Source: Mycobacterium paraffinicum (GTDB lineage: Bacteria > Actinomycetota > Actinomycetes > Mycobacteriales > Mycobacteriaceae). Taken from it: a DNA stretch of 64,000 bases. Below the pieces are notes generated by a model that did not search any database, had not been told where the DNA came from, and was given only the letters and a program-made list of their open reading frames with translations. Shown in pieces: positions 44,785 through 53,344 of the stretch (positions are counted from its first letter, which is position 1; each line of letters starts with the position of its first letter). Location: contig NZ_MPNT01000002.1 of the NCBI RefSeq assembly GCF_001907675.1, positions 1 to 64,000 of the forward strand. Direction: 5' to 3'. Both the position numbers and the translations under genes were made by a program.

Positions 44785-45530
44785 GACCGGATGATCTGGC
44801 CGCCGTCGACGTTGAAGATCTGCCCCGTGATCCACGAGGCCTCGTCGGAGAGCAGGAACAGGCAAATCCCGACCAGGTCCTCGGGAGTCCCCATCCGCGA
44901 TAAGGGAAGGCCCTTGACGATGTCGGCGACCATCTCCTGCGGGGTGGTGGTCCGGTTGGCCTCGGTGTCGATGGGGCCGGGCGCGATCGCGTTGATGCGG
45001 ATGTTCTGGCCGCCGAGCTCGCGCGAAAGCTGTTGCGTCAGACCGTTCACGCCGACCTTGGCCAGGCCGTAGAAGTTCGCGTACAGCCACGCAGCCGTGG
45101 AGGACTGGTTGACGATCGCCCCGCCGCCACGCTTGGCCATCTTCTTGTACACCGCGCGGGTGCACCACAGCGCGCCGTCGAGGTTCACGCTCATGAATTT
45201 CTTGTAGTACTCGGGGTCGACGGTCAGCAGGAAATCCAGCTTCATGCCCCCGAATATCGCCGCGTTGTTCACCAGGTAATCGATACCGCCGAACTCGGCC
45301 AGGGTGCGGTCGGCCATCGCCTTGGCCGACGCCGGATCCGACACGTCGACGGGTAGGGCCAGCGCCGTACCGCCCTCGCCCTTGATCCCGTCGGCCACCT
45401 TCTCGGCGCCCTGCAGGTTGATGTCGGCTACGACCACGGCCGCACCTTCGCGGGCGAGCGCCTCGGCGTAGGCCTGGCCGATGCCGCCGCCGGACCCGGT
45501 GACGATGCCGACCTTGTTCTCAAACCGCAT
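44781..45530 (-). CDS. Short-chain dehydrogenase/reductase (Rv0769-like)
   Basis: 249 residues of the classical SDR type: VTGSGGGIGQAYAEALA for the cofactor, VNNAA, catalytic Ser in IVNQSSTAAW and the Tyr-Lys pair in FYGLAKVGVNG, and a C-terminal INAIAPGPIDTEAN. An acidic residue after the second strand (VVADINL) favours NAD(H). It is in the middle of the aldA-SDR-dehydrogenase-CMD operon; only 18 bases separate it from aldA. Confidence 0.93.
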   Translation of the reverse strand: MRFENKVGIVTGSGGGIGQAYAEALAREGAAVVVADINLQGAEKVADGIKGEGGTALALPVDVSDPASAKAMADRTLAEFGGIDYLVNNAAIFGGMKLDFLLTVDPEYYKKFMSVNLDGALWCTRAVYKKMAKRGGGAIVNQSSTAAWLYANFYGLAKVGVNGLTQQLSRELGGQNIRINAIAPGPIDTEANRTTTPQEMVADIVKGLPLSRMGTPEDLVGICLFLLSDEASWITGQIFNVDGGQIIRS

Positions 45531-45548
45531 GCTCTTTAGCTCCTCTTG

Positions 45549-47015
45549 TCAGATCGCCGTCGCGATGGTCTTGATTTCCAGGTATTCCTCGAAGCCGGCC
45601 AAGCCCATCTCGCGACCGTTTCCGGACTGCTTGTAACCGCCAAAGGGTGCGTCGGCCGAATACCACACACCGCCATTGACATTGATCGTGCCAGCGCGGA
45701 CCCGCGCGGCCACCCGCGCCGCCCGATCCGGGTCGGCGCCGAACACGGTGCCCGACAACCCGTATGGCGAGTCGTTGGCAATGCGCACGGCGTCGTCGTC
45801 GCCGTCGTGCGGGATCACCGTCAGGACGGGACCGAAGATCTCCTCGCGCGCGCAGCGGGCGTCATTGCCCAGTCCGGCGATCACCGTCGGCTCGATGAAG
45901 AAACCGACTTCGCGGTCGGCCGGCCGGCCGCCACCGCAGGCAAACGTCCCGCCCTCGGCGATAGCGGAGTCGAGGTAACCCTGTATCCGGTCCCGCTGGC
46001 GCGCCGAAATCACTGGGCCGCAGATTGTTCCGGGATCGGTGGGGTCGCCCGCCTTGATGCCGCCCATCGTGGCGGCCGCGATGGCGACGGCCTCGTCATA
46101 CTTCGCGCGCGGCACCACCAACCGGGTGGTGATGGCGCACCCCTGCCCGGCGTGCATGCACACCGAGAAACCGGCCACACCCACCGCACCGCTCAAGTCG
46201 GCGTCGTCCAGCACGATGAACGCCGACTTGCCGCCGAGCTCGAGGAACACCTTCTTGATGGTCGCGGCGCCGTCGGCCATCACGCTGCGGCCCGTGGCGG
46301 TCGACCCGGTGAACGAAACCATGTCCACCCGAGGGTCTTTGGCCAGCAGAGCGCCAACGCCGTGGTCGCTGGACGTCACGATGTTGATCACACCGGGTGG
46401 GAAGTCGGTGTGCTCGGCGATGAGTTCACCGAGCACGGCGGCACACCACGGGGTGTCGGGCGCCGGCTTCAGGACGACGGTGTTTCCAGCCGCCAGCGCG
46501 GGGCCGATCTTGGCGAGGTTGATCTGGTGGGGGAAGTTCCACGGGGTGATGGCGCCGACGACGCCGACGGCCTCTCGGGCGATCGTGCGTCGGGTGCGGA
46601 TACCCATCGGTGACGCCTCGCCGAGATCCTGGTTGTACTCGTAGGATTCGGCGGTGTCGGCCGCGAATGCCAGGTCGTTGACCGGGACTTCGAGCTGGGC
46701 GATCGAGGTGAGCATCCGGGGCGCGCCGACTTCGGCGATGGTCAGTTCGCGCAGCTCTTCGAGGTGCTGCTGCATCGCCTCGCGCAGCTGCCGCACGCAC
46801 CGCACGCGCAGTTCGGTGTCGCGCGACCAGTCCGTCTCGTCGAACGCGTGCCGGGCGGCATCAATGGCGCGGCCCATGTCGTCGGCGTCGGCGTCAGCGG
46901 CCGCTCCCAGAACTTCCTCGGTCGCCGGATTGATCGTCGGGAAAGTGCCGGCGCTGCCGGGCGCCATCTTGCCGTCGATGAAAAGTGCACTCACGCCGTC
47001 GGCCAGCAAGGCCAT
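45549..47015 (-). CDS. aldA: NAD-dependent aldehyde dehydrogenase AldA
   Basis: 488 residues, homologous to Rv0768. ALDH signatures: ITPWNFPHQINL, FTGSTATGRSVM, FLELGGKSAFIV (Glu base), HAGQGCAITTRLV (nucleophilic Cys), EEIFGPVLTVIP. ATG 47015 follows CGGGAGAT; the long upstream extension to 47252 is not supported. It is first in the four-gene operon, with a TGGACA-type palindrome 44 bases before the start that it shares with the divergent TetR gene. Confidence 0.94.
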   Translation of the reverse strand: MALLADGVSALFIDGKMAPGSAGTFPTINPATEEVLGAAADADADDMGRAIDAARHAFDETDWSRDTELRVRCVRQLREAMQQHLEELRELTIAEVGAPRMLTSIAQLEVPVNDLAFAADTAESYEYNQDLGEASPMGIRTRRTIAREAVGVVGAITPWNFPHQINLAKIGPALAAGNTVVLKPAPDTPWCAAVLGELIAEHTDFPPGVINIVTSSDHGVGALLAKDPRVDMVSFTGSTATGRSVMADGAATIKKVFLELGGKSAFIVLDDADLSGAVGVAGFSVCMHAGQGCAITTRLVVPRAKYDEAVAIAAATMGGIKAGDPTDPGTICGPVISARQRDRIQGYLDSAIAEGGTFACGGGRPADREVGFFIEPTVIAGLGNDARCAREEIFGPVLTVIPHDGDDDAVRIANDSPYGLSGTVFGADPDRAARVAARVRAGTINVNGGVWYSADAPFGGYKQSGNGREMGLAGFEEYLEIKTIATAI

Positions 47016-47058
47016 CTCCCGCTCCCGTCTGTGCGGCCAATCGCGCACGCGAATCGAA

Positions 47059-47230
47059 TGGACAGTTGTCCGATATCGTCCGATCGAACCATAGCCGCCG
47101 GGCCATCTGCGGTGCAAGAGCCGATCTCGCTCCGGGGCGCCGCGTGGCGGAAAATTGCACATTAACGAGCATCTTTGCCAATCGGGCTTGCCTCCGGTCT
47201 CGTCGGTCCGATAGCTTGGACATGTGTCCA
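47059..47230. promoter_or_regulatory. Two TGGACA-NN-TGTCC(A/G) operators in the aldA/TetR divergon
   Basis: TGGACAGTTGTCCG (47059-47072) lies 44 bases before the aldA ATG. TGGACATGTGTCCA (47217-47230), symmetric except the central two bases, covers the TetR GTG start codon at 47224. The same 6-2-6 motif at both ends of the 208-base gap argues for one repressor controlling both directions, with autorepression at the start codon. Confidence 0.7.
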
Positions 47231-47862
47231 GCGATGCACTGGTGACGATCACGTCTCAGGCCGAGCACCAGAGCGGTCCACCCGCGCGCAACCGCCGCCA
47301 GGAGGAGACGTTCCGCAAGGTGCTCGCGGCCGGCATCGAGACGCTGCGGGAGAAGTCGTACGCGGACCTCACGGTGCGCGCGGTCGCCGCCCGCGCCAAA
47401 GTGGCCCCCGCCACCGCGTACACGTACTTCTCGTCGAAGAACCACCTGATCGCCGAGGTCTACCTGGATCTGGTGCGGCAGGTCCCCTACTTCACCGACG
47501 TCAACGACCCGATGCCCAACCGCGTCGAACAGGTGTTGCGCCACCTGGCCCTGGTGGTCGCCGACGAACCCGAGGTGAGCGCCGCGTGCACGACGGCGTT
47601 GCTCAGCGGCGGCGCCGAGCCGGCGGTGGCCGCCGCTCGCGACCGGATCGGTGCGGAGATCCACCGCCGCATCACGTCCGCGATGGGTCCCGACGCCGAC
47701 CCCACCGCCGTTTCGGCCCTGGAGATGTCCTTCTTCGGGGCGCTCGTGCAAGCCGGCAGCGGCGAATTCACCTATCGCGAGATCGCCGACCGGCTGGCCT
47801 ACGTGGTGCGGCTGATCCTCACCGGCGCCGGAGAGACGAGCCAGGAGACGAGCACCGAATGA
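47224..47862 (+). CDS. TetR-family regulator (Rv0767c-like)
   Basis: 212 residues. HTH: LTVRAVAARAKVAPATAYTYFSSKNHLIAEVY (about 49-80). GTG 47224 lies inside a palindromic site, suggesting autorepression, possibly of a near-leaderless mRNA. The stop overlaps the cyp123 ATG by 4 bp, so the regulator leads the P450 operon; its divergent target would be aldA. Ligand unknown; a lipid or sterol-derived aldehyde is plausible. Confidence 0.9.
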   Translation: MSSDALVTITSQAEHQSGPPARNRRQEETFRKVLAAGIETLREKSYADLTVRAVAARAKVAPATAYTYFSSKNHLIAEVYLDLVRQVPYFTDVNDPMPNRVEQVLRHLALVVADEPEVSAACTTALLSGGAEPAVAAARDRIGAEIHRRITSAMGPDADPTAVSALEMSFFGALVQAGSGEFTYREIADRLAYVVRLILTGAGETSQETSTE

Positions 47863-49076
47863 CCGTTCATGTTGGCGACCACGAGCTGGTCCTCGATCCC
47901 TACGACTACGACTTCCACGAAGATCCGTACCCGTACTACAAGCGGCTTCGCGATGAGGCCCCGCTGTATCGCAACGAGGACCTGAAGTTCTGGGCGCTGT
48001 CGCGGCACCAAGACGTGCTGCACGGATTCCGCAACAGCACGACGCTGTCCAACAAGTACGGTGTCTCGTTGGATCCGGCATCCCGCGGCCCACACGCGTC
48101 CAAGACGATGTCGTTCCTGGCGATGGACGACCCCGCGCATCTGCGGCTGCGGACCCTGGTGTCAAAAGGCTTCACGCCCAGGAGGATTCGGGAACTCGAG
48201 CCGCGCGTCACCGAGATCGCCACACAGCACCTCGACGCCATGCTGGAAAGGGCGAAGGGCGGCACGGTCGACTACGTCGACGAGTTCGCCGGGAAGCTGC
48301 CGATGGACGTCATCTCGGAGCTGATGGGCGTCCCCGAACCGGATCGAGTTCAGGTTCGCGCCTGGGCCGACGGCGTGATGCACCGCGACGAGGGCGTCAC
48401 CGACGTGCCGCCAGAGGCGGTCGAGGCCTCCATCAACCTGATCGTCTACTACCAGGGCATGGTGGCCGAGCGGCGCAAGAAGCTGACGGACGACCTGACC
48501 TCGGCACTGCTGGAGGCCGAGATCGACGGCGACCGCCTCACCGACGACGAAGTGCTCGGCTTCATGTTTCTGATGGTCATCGCGGGAAACGAGACCACCA
48601 CCAAACTGCTTGCCAATGCGGCCTTTTGGGGGCACAGGAATCCGGACCAACTGAGCCCGGTCTATGCCGACCTTTCGCTGGTGCCGCAGTGGGTCGAGGA
48701 GACCCTGCGCTACGACACCTCCAGCCAAATCCTGGCCCGCACCGTGTCCGGGGAGCTCACCCTCTACGACACCACCATCCCCGAAGGCGACGTCCTGCTG
48801 CTGTTGCCCGGTTCTGGGCATCGCGACGAGCGGGTCTTCGACAACCCCGACGACTATCTGGTCGGACGCGAAATCGGGCCCAAGCTCTTGAGTTTCGGCA
48901 GCGGCGCACACTTCTGCCTCGGCGCCCATCTGGCACGGATGGAGGCGCGGGTCGCGCTCACCGAGTTGTTCAAGCGAATCCGCGGATATGAGGTGGACGA
49001 GGCCAACGCCGTCCGCGTCCACTCCAGCAATGTCCGCGGATTCGCTCACCTACCGATGACCGTGGAGGTCTGCTGA
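47859..49076 (+). CDS. cyp123: Cytochrome P450 CYP123
   Basis: 405 residues, homologous to Rv0766c. I-helix IAGNETTTKL, K-helix EETLRYD, heme loop FGSGAHFCLGAHLARME. ATG 47859 overlaps the TetR stop; the SDR gene begins immediately after its TGA. The long upstream open frame is not part of it. Substrate is unknown. The cluster supplies a 3Fe-4S ferredoxin (51277) that could serve both CYP123 and CYP51. Confidence 0.95.
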   Translation: MTVHVGDHELVLDPYDYDFHEDPYPYYKRLRDEAPLYRNEDLKFWALSRHQDVLHGFRNSTTLSNKYGVSLDPASRGPHASKTMSFLAMDDPAHLRLRTLVSKGFTPRRIRELEPRVTEIATQHLDAMLERAKGGTVDYVDEFAGKLPMDVISELMGVPEPDRVQVRAWADGVMHRDEGVTDVPPEAVEASINLIVYYQGMVAERRKKLTDDLTSALLEAEIDGDRLTDDEVLGFMFLMVIAGNETTTKLLANAAFWGHRNPDQLSPVYADLSLVPQWVEETLRYDTSSQILARTVSGELTLYDTTIPEGDVLLLLPGSGHRDERVFDNPDDYLVGREIGPKLLSFGSGAHFCLGAHLARMEARVALTELFKRIRGYEVDEANAVRVHSSNVRGFAHLPMTVEVC

Positions 49077-49907
49077 ATGCCCCGCTTTGACCCCTTGCCC
49101 GAACGACGGCCGGCGATCGTGGCCGGCGCCTCTTCCGGCATCGGTGAGGCCACCGCCATCGAGCTCGCGGCGCACGGCTTCCCGGTCGCCCTCGGCGCCC
49201 GCCGGGTGGAGAAGCTCAACGACATCGTCGGCAAGATCAACGCCGACGGCGGCGAGGCGGTCGGATTCCATCTGGACGTCACCGACCCCAACTCGGTGAA
49301 ATCCTTTGTCGCGCAGGCCGTCGATGCGCTCGGCGACATCGAGGTGTTGGTGGCCGGCGCGGGCGACACCTACTTCGGCAAGCTCGCCGAGATCACCACA
49401 GACGAGTTCGAGTCACAACTGCAGATCCACCTCGTCGGCGCCAACCGGCTGGCCGCCGCGGTGCTGCCAGGCATGCTGGAGCGGCAGCGCGGGGATTTGA
49501 TCTTCGTCGGCTCCGACGTGGCCCTGCGCCAGCGGCCGCACATGGGCGCCTACGGCGCGGCCAAGGCCGCGCTCGTGGCCATGGTCACCAACTTCCAGAT
49601 GGAGCTCGAGGGCACCGGGGTGCGGGCTTCGATCGTGCACCCGGGACCGACGAAGACGTCGATGGGCTGGAGCCTGCCGGCCGAAAAGATCGGACCCGCC
49701 CTGGAGGACTGGGCCAAGTGGGGCCAGGCCCGCCACGACTACTTCCTGCGGCCGGCGGACCTGGCGCGTGCCATCACATTCGTCGCCGAGACCCCGCGCG
49801 GTGGCTTCATCGCCAACATGGAGCTTCAGCCCGAAGCCCCGCTGGCCGACAAGACGGATCGCCAGAAGCTCGCGCTCGGCGAAGAAGGGATGCCAGGACA
49901 TGGCTGA
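49077..49907 (+). CDS. Short-chain dehydrogenase (Rv0765c-like)
   Basis: 276 residues: cofactor motif VAGASSGIGEATAIELA, Arg after strand 2 (GARRVEKL) suggesting NADP(H), Ser in FVGSDVALRQ and Tyr-Lys in AYGAAKAALVAM. It lies between cyp123 and cyp51 and overlaps cyp51 by 8 bases. It would oxidise or reduce an alcohol/ketone made by the P450s. Confidence 0.92.
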   Translation: MPRFDPLPERRPAIVAGASSGIGEATAIELAAHGFPVALGARRVEKLNDIVGKINADGGEAVGFHLDVTDPNSVKSFVAQAVDALGDIEVLVAGAGDTYFGKLAEITTDEFESQLQIHLVGANRLAAAVLPGMLERQRGDLIFVGSDVALRQRPHMGAYGAAKAALVAMVTNFQMELEGTGVRASIVHPGPTKTSMGWSLPAEKIGPALEDWAKWGQARHDYFLRPADLARAITFVAETPRGGFIANMELQPEAPLADKTDRQKLALGEEGMPGHG

Positions 49908-51270
49908 CGCAACTACGGCGAACACCGCCGTCGTGCCGCGGGTTTCCGGCGGCGAGGAGGAACACGGTCACCTCGAGGAATTCCGCACGGACCCAATCGG
50001 TTTGATGAAGCGGGTCCGGGAGGAATGCGGCGACGTCGGCTGGTTCCAGCTGGTCGACAAACACGTCATCCTGTTGTCCGGCGCGGAGGCCAACGAATTC
50101 TTCTTCCGCTCCGCCGACGAGGACCTGGACCAGGCCGAGGCCTACCCGTTCATGACCCCCATCTTCGGCAAGGGCGTGGTGTTCGATGCCAGCCCCGAGC
50201 GGCGCAAGGAGATGCTGCACAACTCGGCGCTGCGCGGCGAGCAGATGAAGGGCCACGCCGCCACCATCGAGGGCGAAGTCAAGAAGATGATCGCCGGCTG
50301 GGGCGAGGAGGGCGAGATCGAGCTGCTCGACTTCTTCGCCGAGCTGACCATCTACACCTCGACGGCCTGCCTGATCGGGCTGAAGTTCCGCGAGCAGCTC
50401 GACCACCGGTTCGCGGAGTACTACCACATGCTGGAGCGCGGCACCGATCCGCTGTGCTACGTCGATCCGTACCTGCCGATCGAGAGTTTCAAGCTCCGCG
50501 ACGAGGCGCGCGTCAAGCTCGTCGCGCTGGTGCAGGAGATCATGGACCAGCGGCTGGCCAATCCGCCGAAGGACAAGTCCGACCGCGACATGCTCGACGT
50601 GCTGGTCTCGATCAAGGACGAGGAGGGCAAACCGCGTTTCTCGGCCGATGAGGTCACCGGCATGTTCATCTCGCTGATGTTCGCCGGGCACCACACCAGT
50701 TCCGGAACGTCCGCGTGGACGCTGATCGAGCTGATCCGCCACGCGGAAGTCTACGCCGAGGTGCTCGCCGAGCTCGAGGAGCTGTACGCCGACGGGCAAG
50801 AGGTGAGTTTCCATGCGCTGCGGTCGATCCCGAAGCTGGACAACGTGGTCAAGGAGACGCTGCGGCTGCACCCGCCGCTGATCATCTTGATGCGCGTCGC
50901 GCAGGGCGAGTTCGAGGTGCAGGGCTATCCGATTCACAAGGGCGACTTCGTCGCGGCGTCCCCGGCCATATCGAACCGGATCCCCGAGGACTTCCCCGAC
51001 CCGGACGCGTTCAAGCCCGACCGCTACAACAAGCCCGAGCAGGCCGACATCGTCAACCGATGGACCTGGATCCCGTTCGGCGCCGGGCGACACCGCTGCG
51101 TCGGCGCCGCCTTCGCCCAGATGCAGATCAAGGCGATCTTCTCGGTCCTGTTGCGCGAGTATGAGTTCGAGATGGCACAGCCGGCCGACAGCTACCACAA
51201 CGACCACTCGAAGATGGTGGTCCAGCTCGCCCGTCCGGCGAAGGTGCACTACCGCAAGCGGAAAGCCTGA
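49900..51270 (+). CDS. cyp51: Sterol 14-alpha-demethylase CYP51
   Basis: 456 residues, near the 451 of Rv0764c. I-helix FAGHHTSSGTSAW is the CYP51 hallmark; K-helix ETLRLHPP; heme loop FGAGRHRCVGAAFA. The B'-region AEAYPFMTPIFGKGVVFDAS is diagnostic. ATG 49900 sits inside the SDR stop region; a short extra N-terminal stretch (residues 1-12) is present compared with M. tuberculosis. It removes the 14-alpha-methyl group of lanosterol-type sterols in vitro; its role in a mycobacterium lacking sterol synthesis is open. Confidence 0.97.
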   Translation: MADATTANTAVVPRVSGGEEEHGHLEEFRTDPIGLMKRVREECGDVGWFQLVDKHVILLSGAEANEFFFRSADEDLDQAEAYPFMTPIFGKGVVFDASPERRKEMLHNSALRGEQMKGHAATIEGEVKKMIAGWGEEGEIELLDFFAELTIYTSTACLIGLKFREQLDHRFAEYYHMLERGTDPLCYVDPYLPIESFKLRDEARVKLVALVQEIMDQRLANPPKDKSDRDMLDVLVSIKDEEGKPRFSADEVTGMFISLMFAGHHTSSGTSAWTLIELIRHAEVYAEVLAELEELYADGQEVSFHALRSIPKLDNVVKETLRLHPPLIILMRVAQGEFEVQGYPIHKGDFVAASPAISNRIPEDFPDPDAFKPDRYNKPEQADIVNRWTWIPFGAGRHRCVGAAFAQMQIKAIFSVLLREYEFEMAQPADSYHNDHSKMVVQLARPAKVHYRKRKA

Positions 51271-51486
<216 letters not shown>

Positions 51487-51492
51487 CTCAAA

Positions 51493-52038
51493 ATGTCTAA
51501 GGCGTCACGTGAGGAACTCGAGACATGGGTCGATCGCTGGCTGCAGGCCAACAAGGACTGCGAAAAGGCCGGTGACTGGCGGCCGTTGGCCGACTTCTAC
51601 GCCAAGGACGCCACCTACGGCTGGAACATCGGCCCCAAGGAAGACGTGATGTGCGTCGGCGTCGACGAGATCCGCGACATCGCCCTCGGGCTGGAGATGG
51701 AGGGCCTGGAGAACTGGGTGTACGAGTACCAGAAGGTGCTCATCGACGAGAAGCAGGGCGAGATCGTCGGCTTCTGGAAGCAGATCGTCAACAAGTCGGA
51801 CGGCACCCAGGACGAGATCTACGGCATCGGCGGCAGCTGGTTTCGCCTGAACGCCGACAACCTCATCGAGTGGCAGCGCGACTTCTTCGACTTCGGTCAC
51901 GTCGCGAAGATGTTCGCGACCCTGATCGAGTCGGGCGACCTCAGCACCGGCATGCAGAAGCGGATCGAGCGCAGCATCGCCGGCGAAAAGCTGCCCGGCT
52001 ACTACCCGCTTGGCCAGGCACCGGTCCCCATCTGGTGA
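51493..52038 (+). CDS. NTF2/SnoaL-like protein (Rv0762c-like)
   Basis: 181 residues, the same length I recall for Rv0762c. The sequence has an NTF2-like cone pattern: WLQANKDCEKAGDWRPLADFYAKDATYGWNIG, IRDIALGLEMEGLENWVYEY and WKQIVNKSDGTQDEIYGIGGSWF. It begins six bases after the ferredoxin and is in the P450 operon. Such proteins can be small isomerases or cyclases; no catalytic residue is certain. Confidence 0.85.
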   Translation: MSKASREELETWVDRWLQANKDCEKAGDWRPLADFYAKDATYGWNIGPKEDVMCVGVDEIRDIALGLEMEGLENWVYEYQKVLIDEKQGEIVGFWKQIVNKSDGTQDEIYGIGGSWFRLNADNLIEWQRDFFDFGHVAKMFATLIESGDLSTGMQKRIERSIAGEKLPGYYPLGQAPVPIW

Positions 52039-52098
52039 CCGCGGACCGAGGACGGACCAACCAAGCATTTGATTTGTTGCACGCGCTATGCTGACGCG

Positions 52099-52113
52099 AC
52101 AAGGGTGCCTTGT
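52099..52113. promoter_or_regulatory. ACAAGG-GTG-CCTTGT inverted repeat before adhB
   Basis: A perfect 6-bp inverted repeat with a 3-base centre in the 156-base gap between the Rv0762c-like gene and adhB, followed by GGCGCCC that pairs with GGGTGCC. It may be a terminator for the P450 operon or an operator for adhB. A TATGCT at 52087-52092 could be a -10 element. Confidence 0.35.
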
Positions 52114-52194
52114 GGCGCCCGTCACCAAGTTGTCCGGCAAGAATGGGCCGGGCAGCGCTGATCGATTCAAAGGCGAAATGGGGTCAGGACCATC

Positions 52195-53322
52195 GTGAAG
52201 ACAAAAGGCGCACTGATCTGGGAGTTCAACCAGCCCTGGTCCATCGAGGAGATCGAGATCGGCGACCCGCAGGCGCACGAGGTCAAAATCCAGATGGAAG
52301 CGGCGGGCATGTGCCACTCCGACCATCACCTCGTCACCGGCGGAATTCCGATGGCCGGCTTCCCGGTGCTCGGCGGGCACGAGGGTGCGGGCATCGTCAC
52401 CGAGGTCGGCCCGGGCGTCGAGGACATCGCCCCGGGTGACCACGTGGTGCTGTCGTTCATCCCGTCCTGCGGGCAATGCGCGACCTGTCAGGCCGGCATG
52501 CGCAACCTGTGCGACCTGGGTGCCGGTCTACTCGGCGGTGCCGCCGTCTCGGACGGCACGTTCCGCATCCAGGCGCGTGGCCAGAACGTCTTCCCCATGA
52601 CGCTGCTGGGCACCTTCTCGCCGTACATGGTGGTGCACCGCAGCTCCGTGGTGAAGATCGACAAGTCCGTGCCGTTTGAGGTGGCCGCACTGGTCGGCTG
52701 CGGCGTCACCACCGGTTACGGTTCGGCGGTCCGCACCGCCGACATCCGGCCGGGCCAGGACGTCGCCATCGTCGGCGTCGGCGGGGTCGGCATGGCCGCC
52801 CTGCAGGGCGCCGTCAACGCCGGTGCGCGCTACATCTTCGCGATCGATCCGGTCGAATGGAAGCGCGACCAGGCGCTGAAATTCGGTGCCACCCACGTCT
52901 ATCCCGACATCAACGCGGCGCTGATGGGCATCATGGAGGTCACCTACGGCCTGATGGCCCACAAGGTCGTGGTCACGGTCGGTGAACTGCACGGCGCCGA
53001 TATCGACAACTACCTCAACATCACCCAAAAGGGCGGCACCTGCGTGCTGACCGCCATCGGCAGCCTGCTGGACACCAACGTCAACCTGAACCTGGCGATG
53101 CTGACGCTAATGCAGAAGAACCTGCAGGGCACCATCTTCGGCGGCGGCAACCCGCAGTACGACATCCCGCAGCTGCTGTCGATGTACCAGGCCGGCAAGC
53201 TGAACCTGGACGACATGGTGACCACCCAGTACCGCCTCGAGCAGATCAACGAGGGCTACCAGGACATGCTGGACGGCAAGAACATTCGTGGCGTCATCCG
53301 GTACACGGACGCCGACCGGTAA
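52195..53322 (+). CDS. adhB: Zinc alcohol dehydrogenase AdhB, NDMA-dependent type
   Basis: 375 residues, equal to Rv0761c. Zinc ligands in AGMCHSDHHLVTG and GGHEGAGIV; structural zinc Cys in CGQCATCQAGMRNLC; NAD motif VGVGGVGMAALQGAVNAGA. The class resembles actinobacterial NDMA-dependent alcohol dehydrogenases, some of which hold NAD tightly and depend on mycofactocin as acceptor; that dependence is inferred. GTG start 52195. It follows the CYP51 cluster. Confidence 0.93.
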   Translation: MKTKGALIWEFNQPWSIEEIEIGDPQAHEVKIQMEAAGMCHSDHHLVTGGIPMAGFPVLGGHEGAGIVTEVGPGVEDIAPGDHVVLSFIPSCGQCATCQAGMRNLCDLGAGLLGGAAVSDGTFRIQARGQNVFPMTLLGTFSPYMVVHRSSVVKIDKSVPFEVAALVGCGVTTGYGSAVRTADIRPGQDVAIVGVGGVGMAALQGAVNAGARYIFAIDPVEWKRDQALKFGATHVYPDINAALMGIMEVTYGLMAHKVVVTVGELHGADIDNYLNITQKGGTCVLTAIGSLLDTNVNLNLAMLTLMQKNLQGTIFGGGNPQYDIPQLLSMYQAGKLNLDDMVTTQYRLEQINEGYQDMLDGKNIRGVIRYTDADR

Positions 53323-53344
53323 ATTCCCACCCTCTGAGTCGCGA

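Noticed and set aside
46894..48165. 423-codon minus-strand frame across the aldA/TetR gap
   Set aside because: It spans two divergent real genes and the operator region and has no recognisable features.
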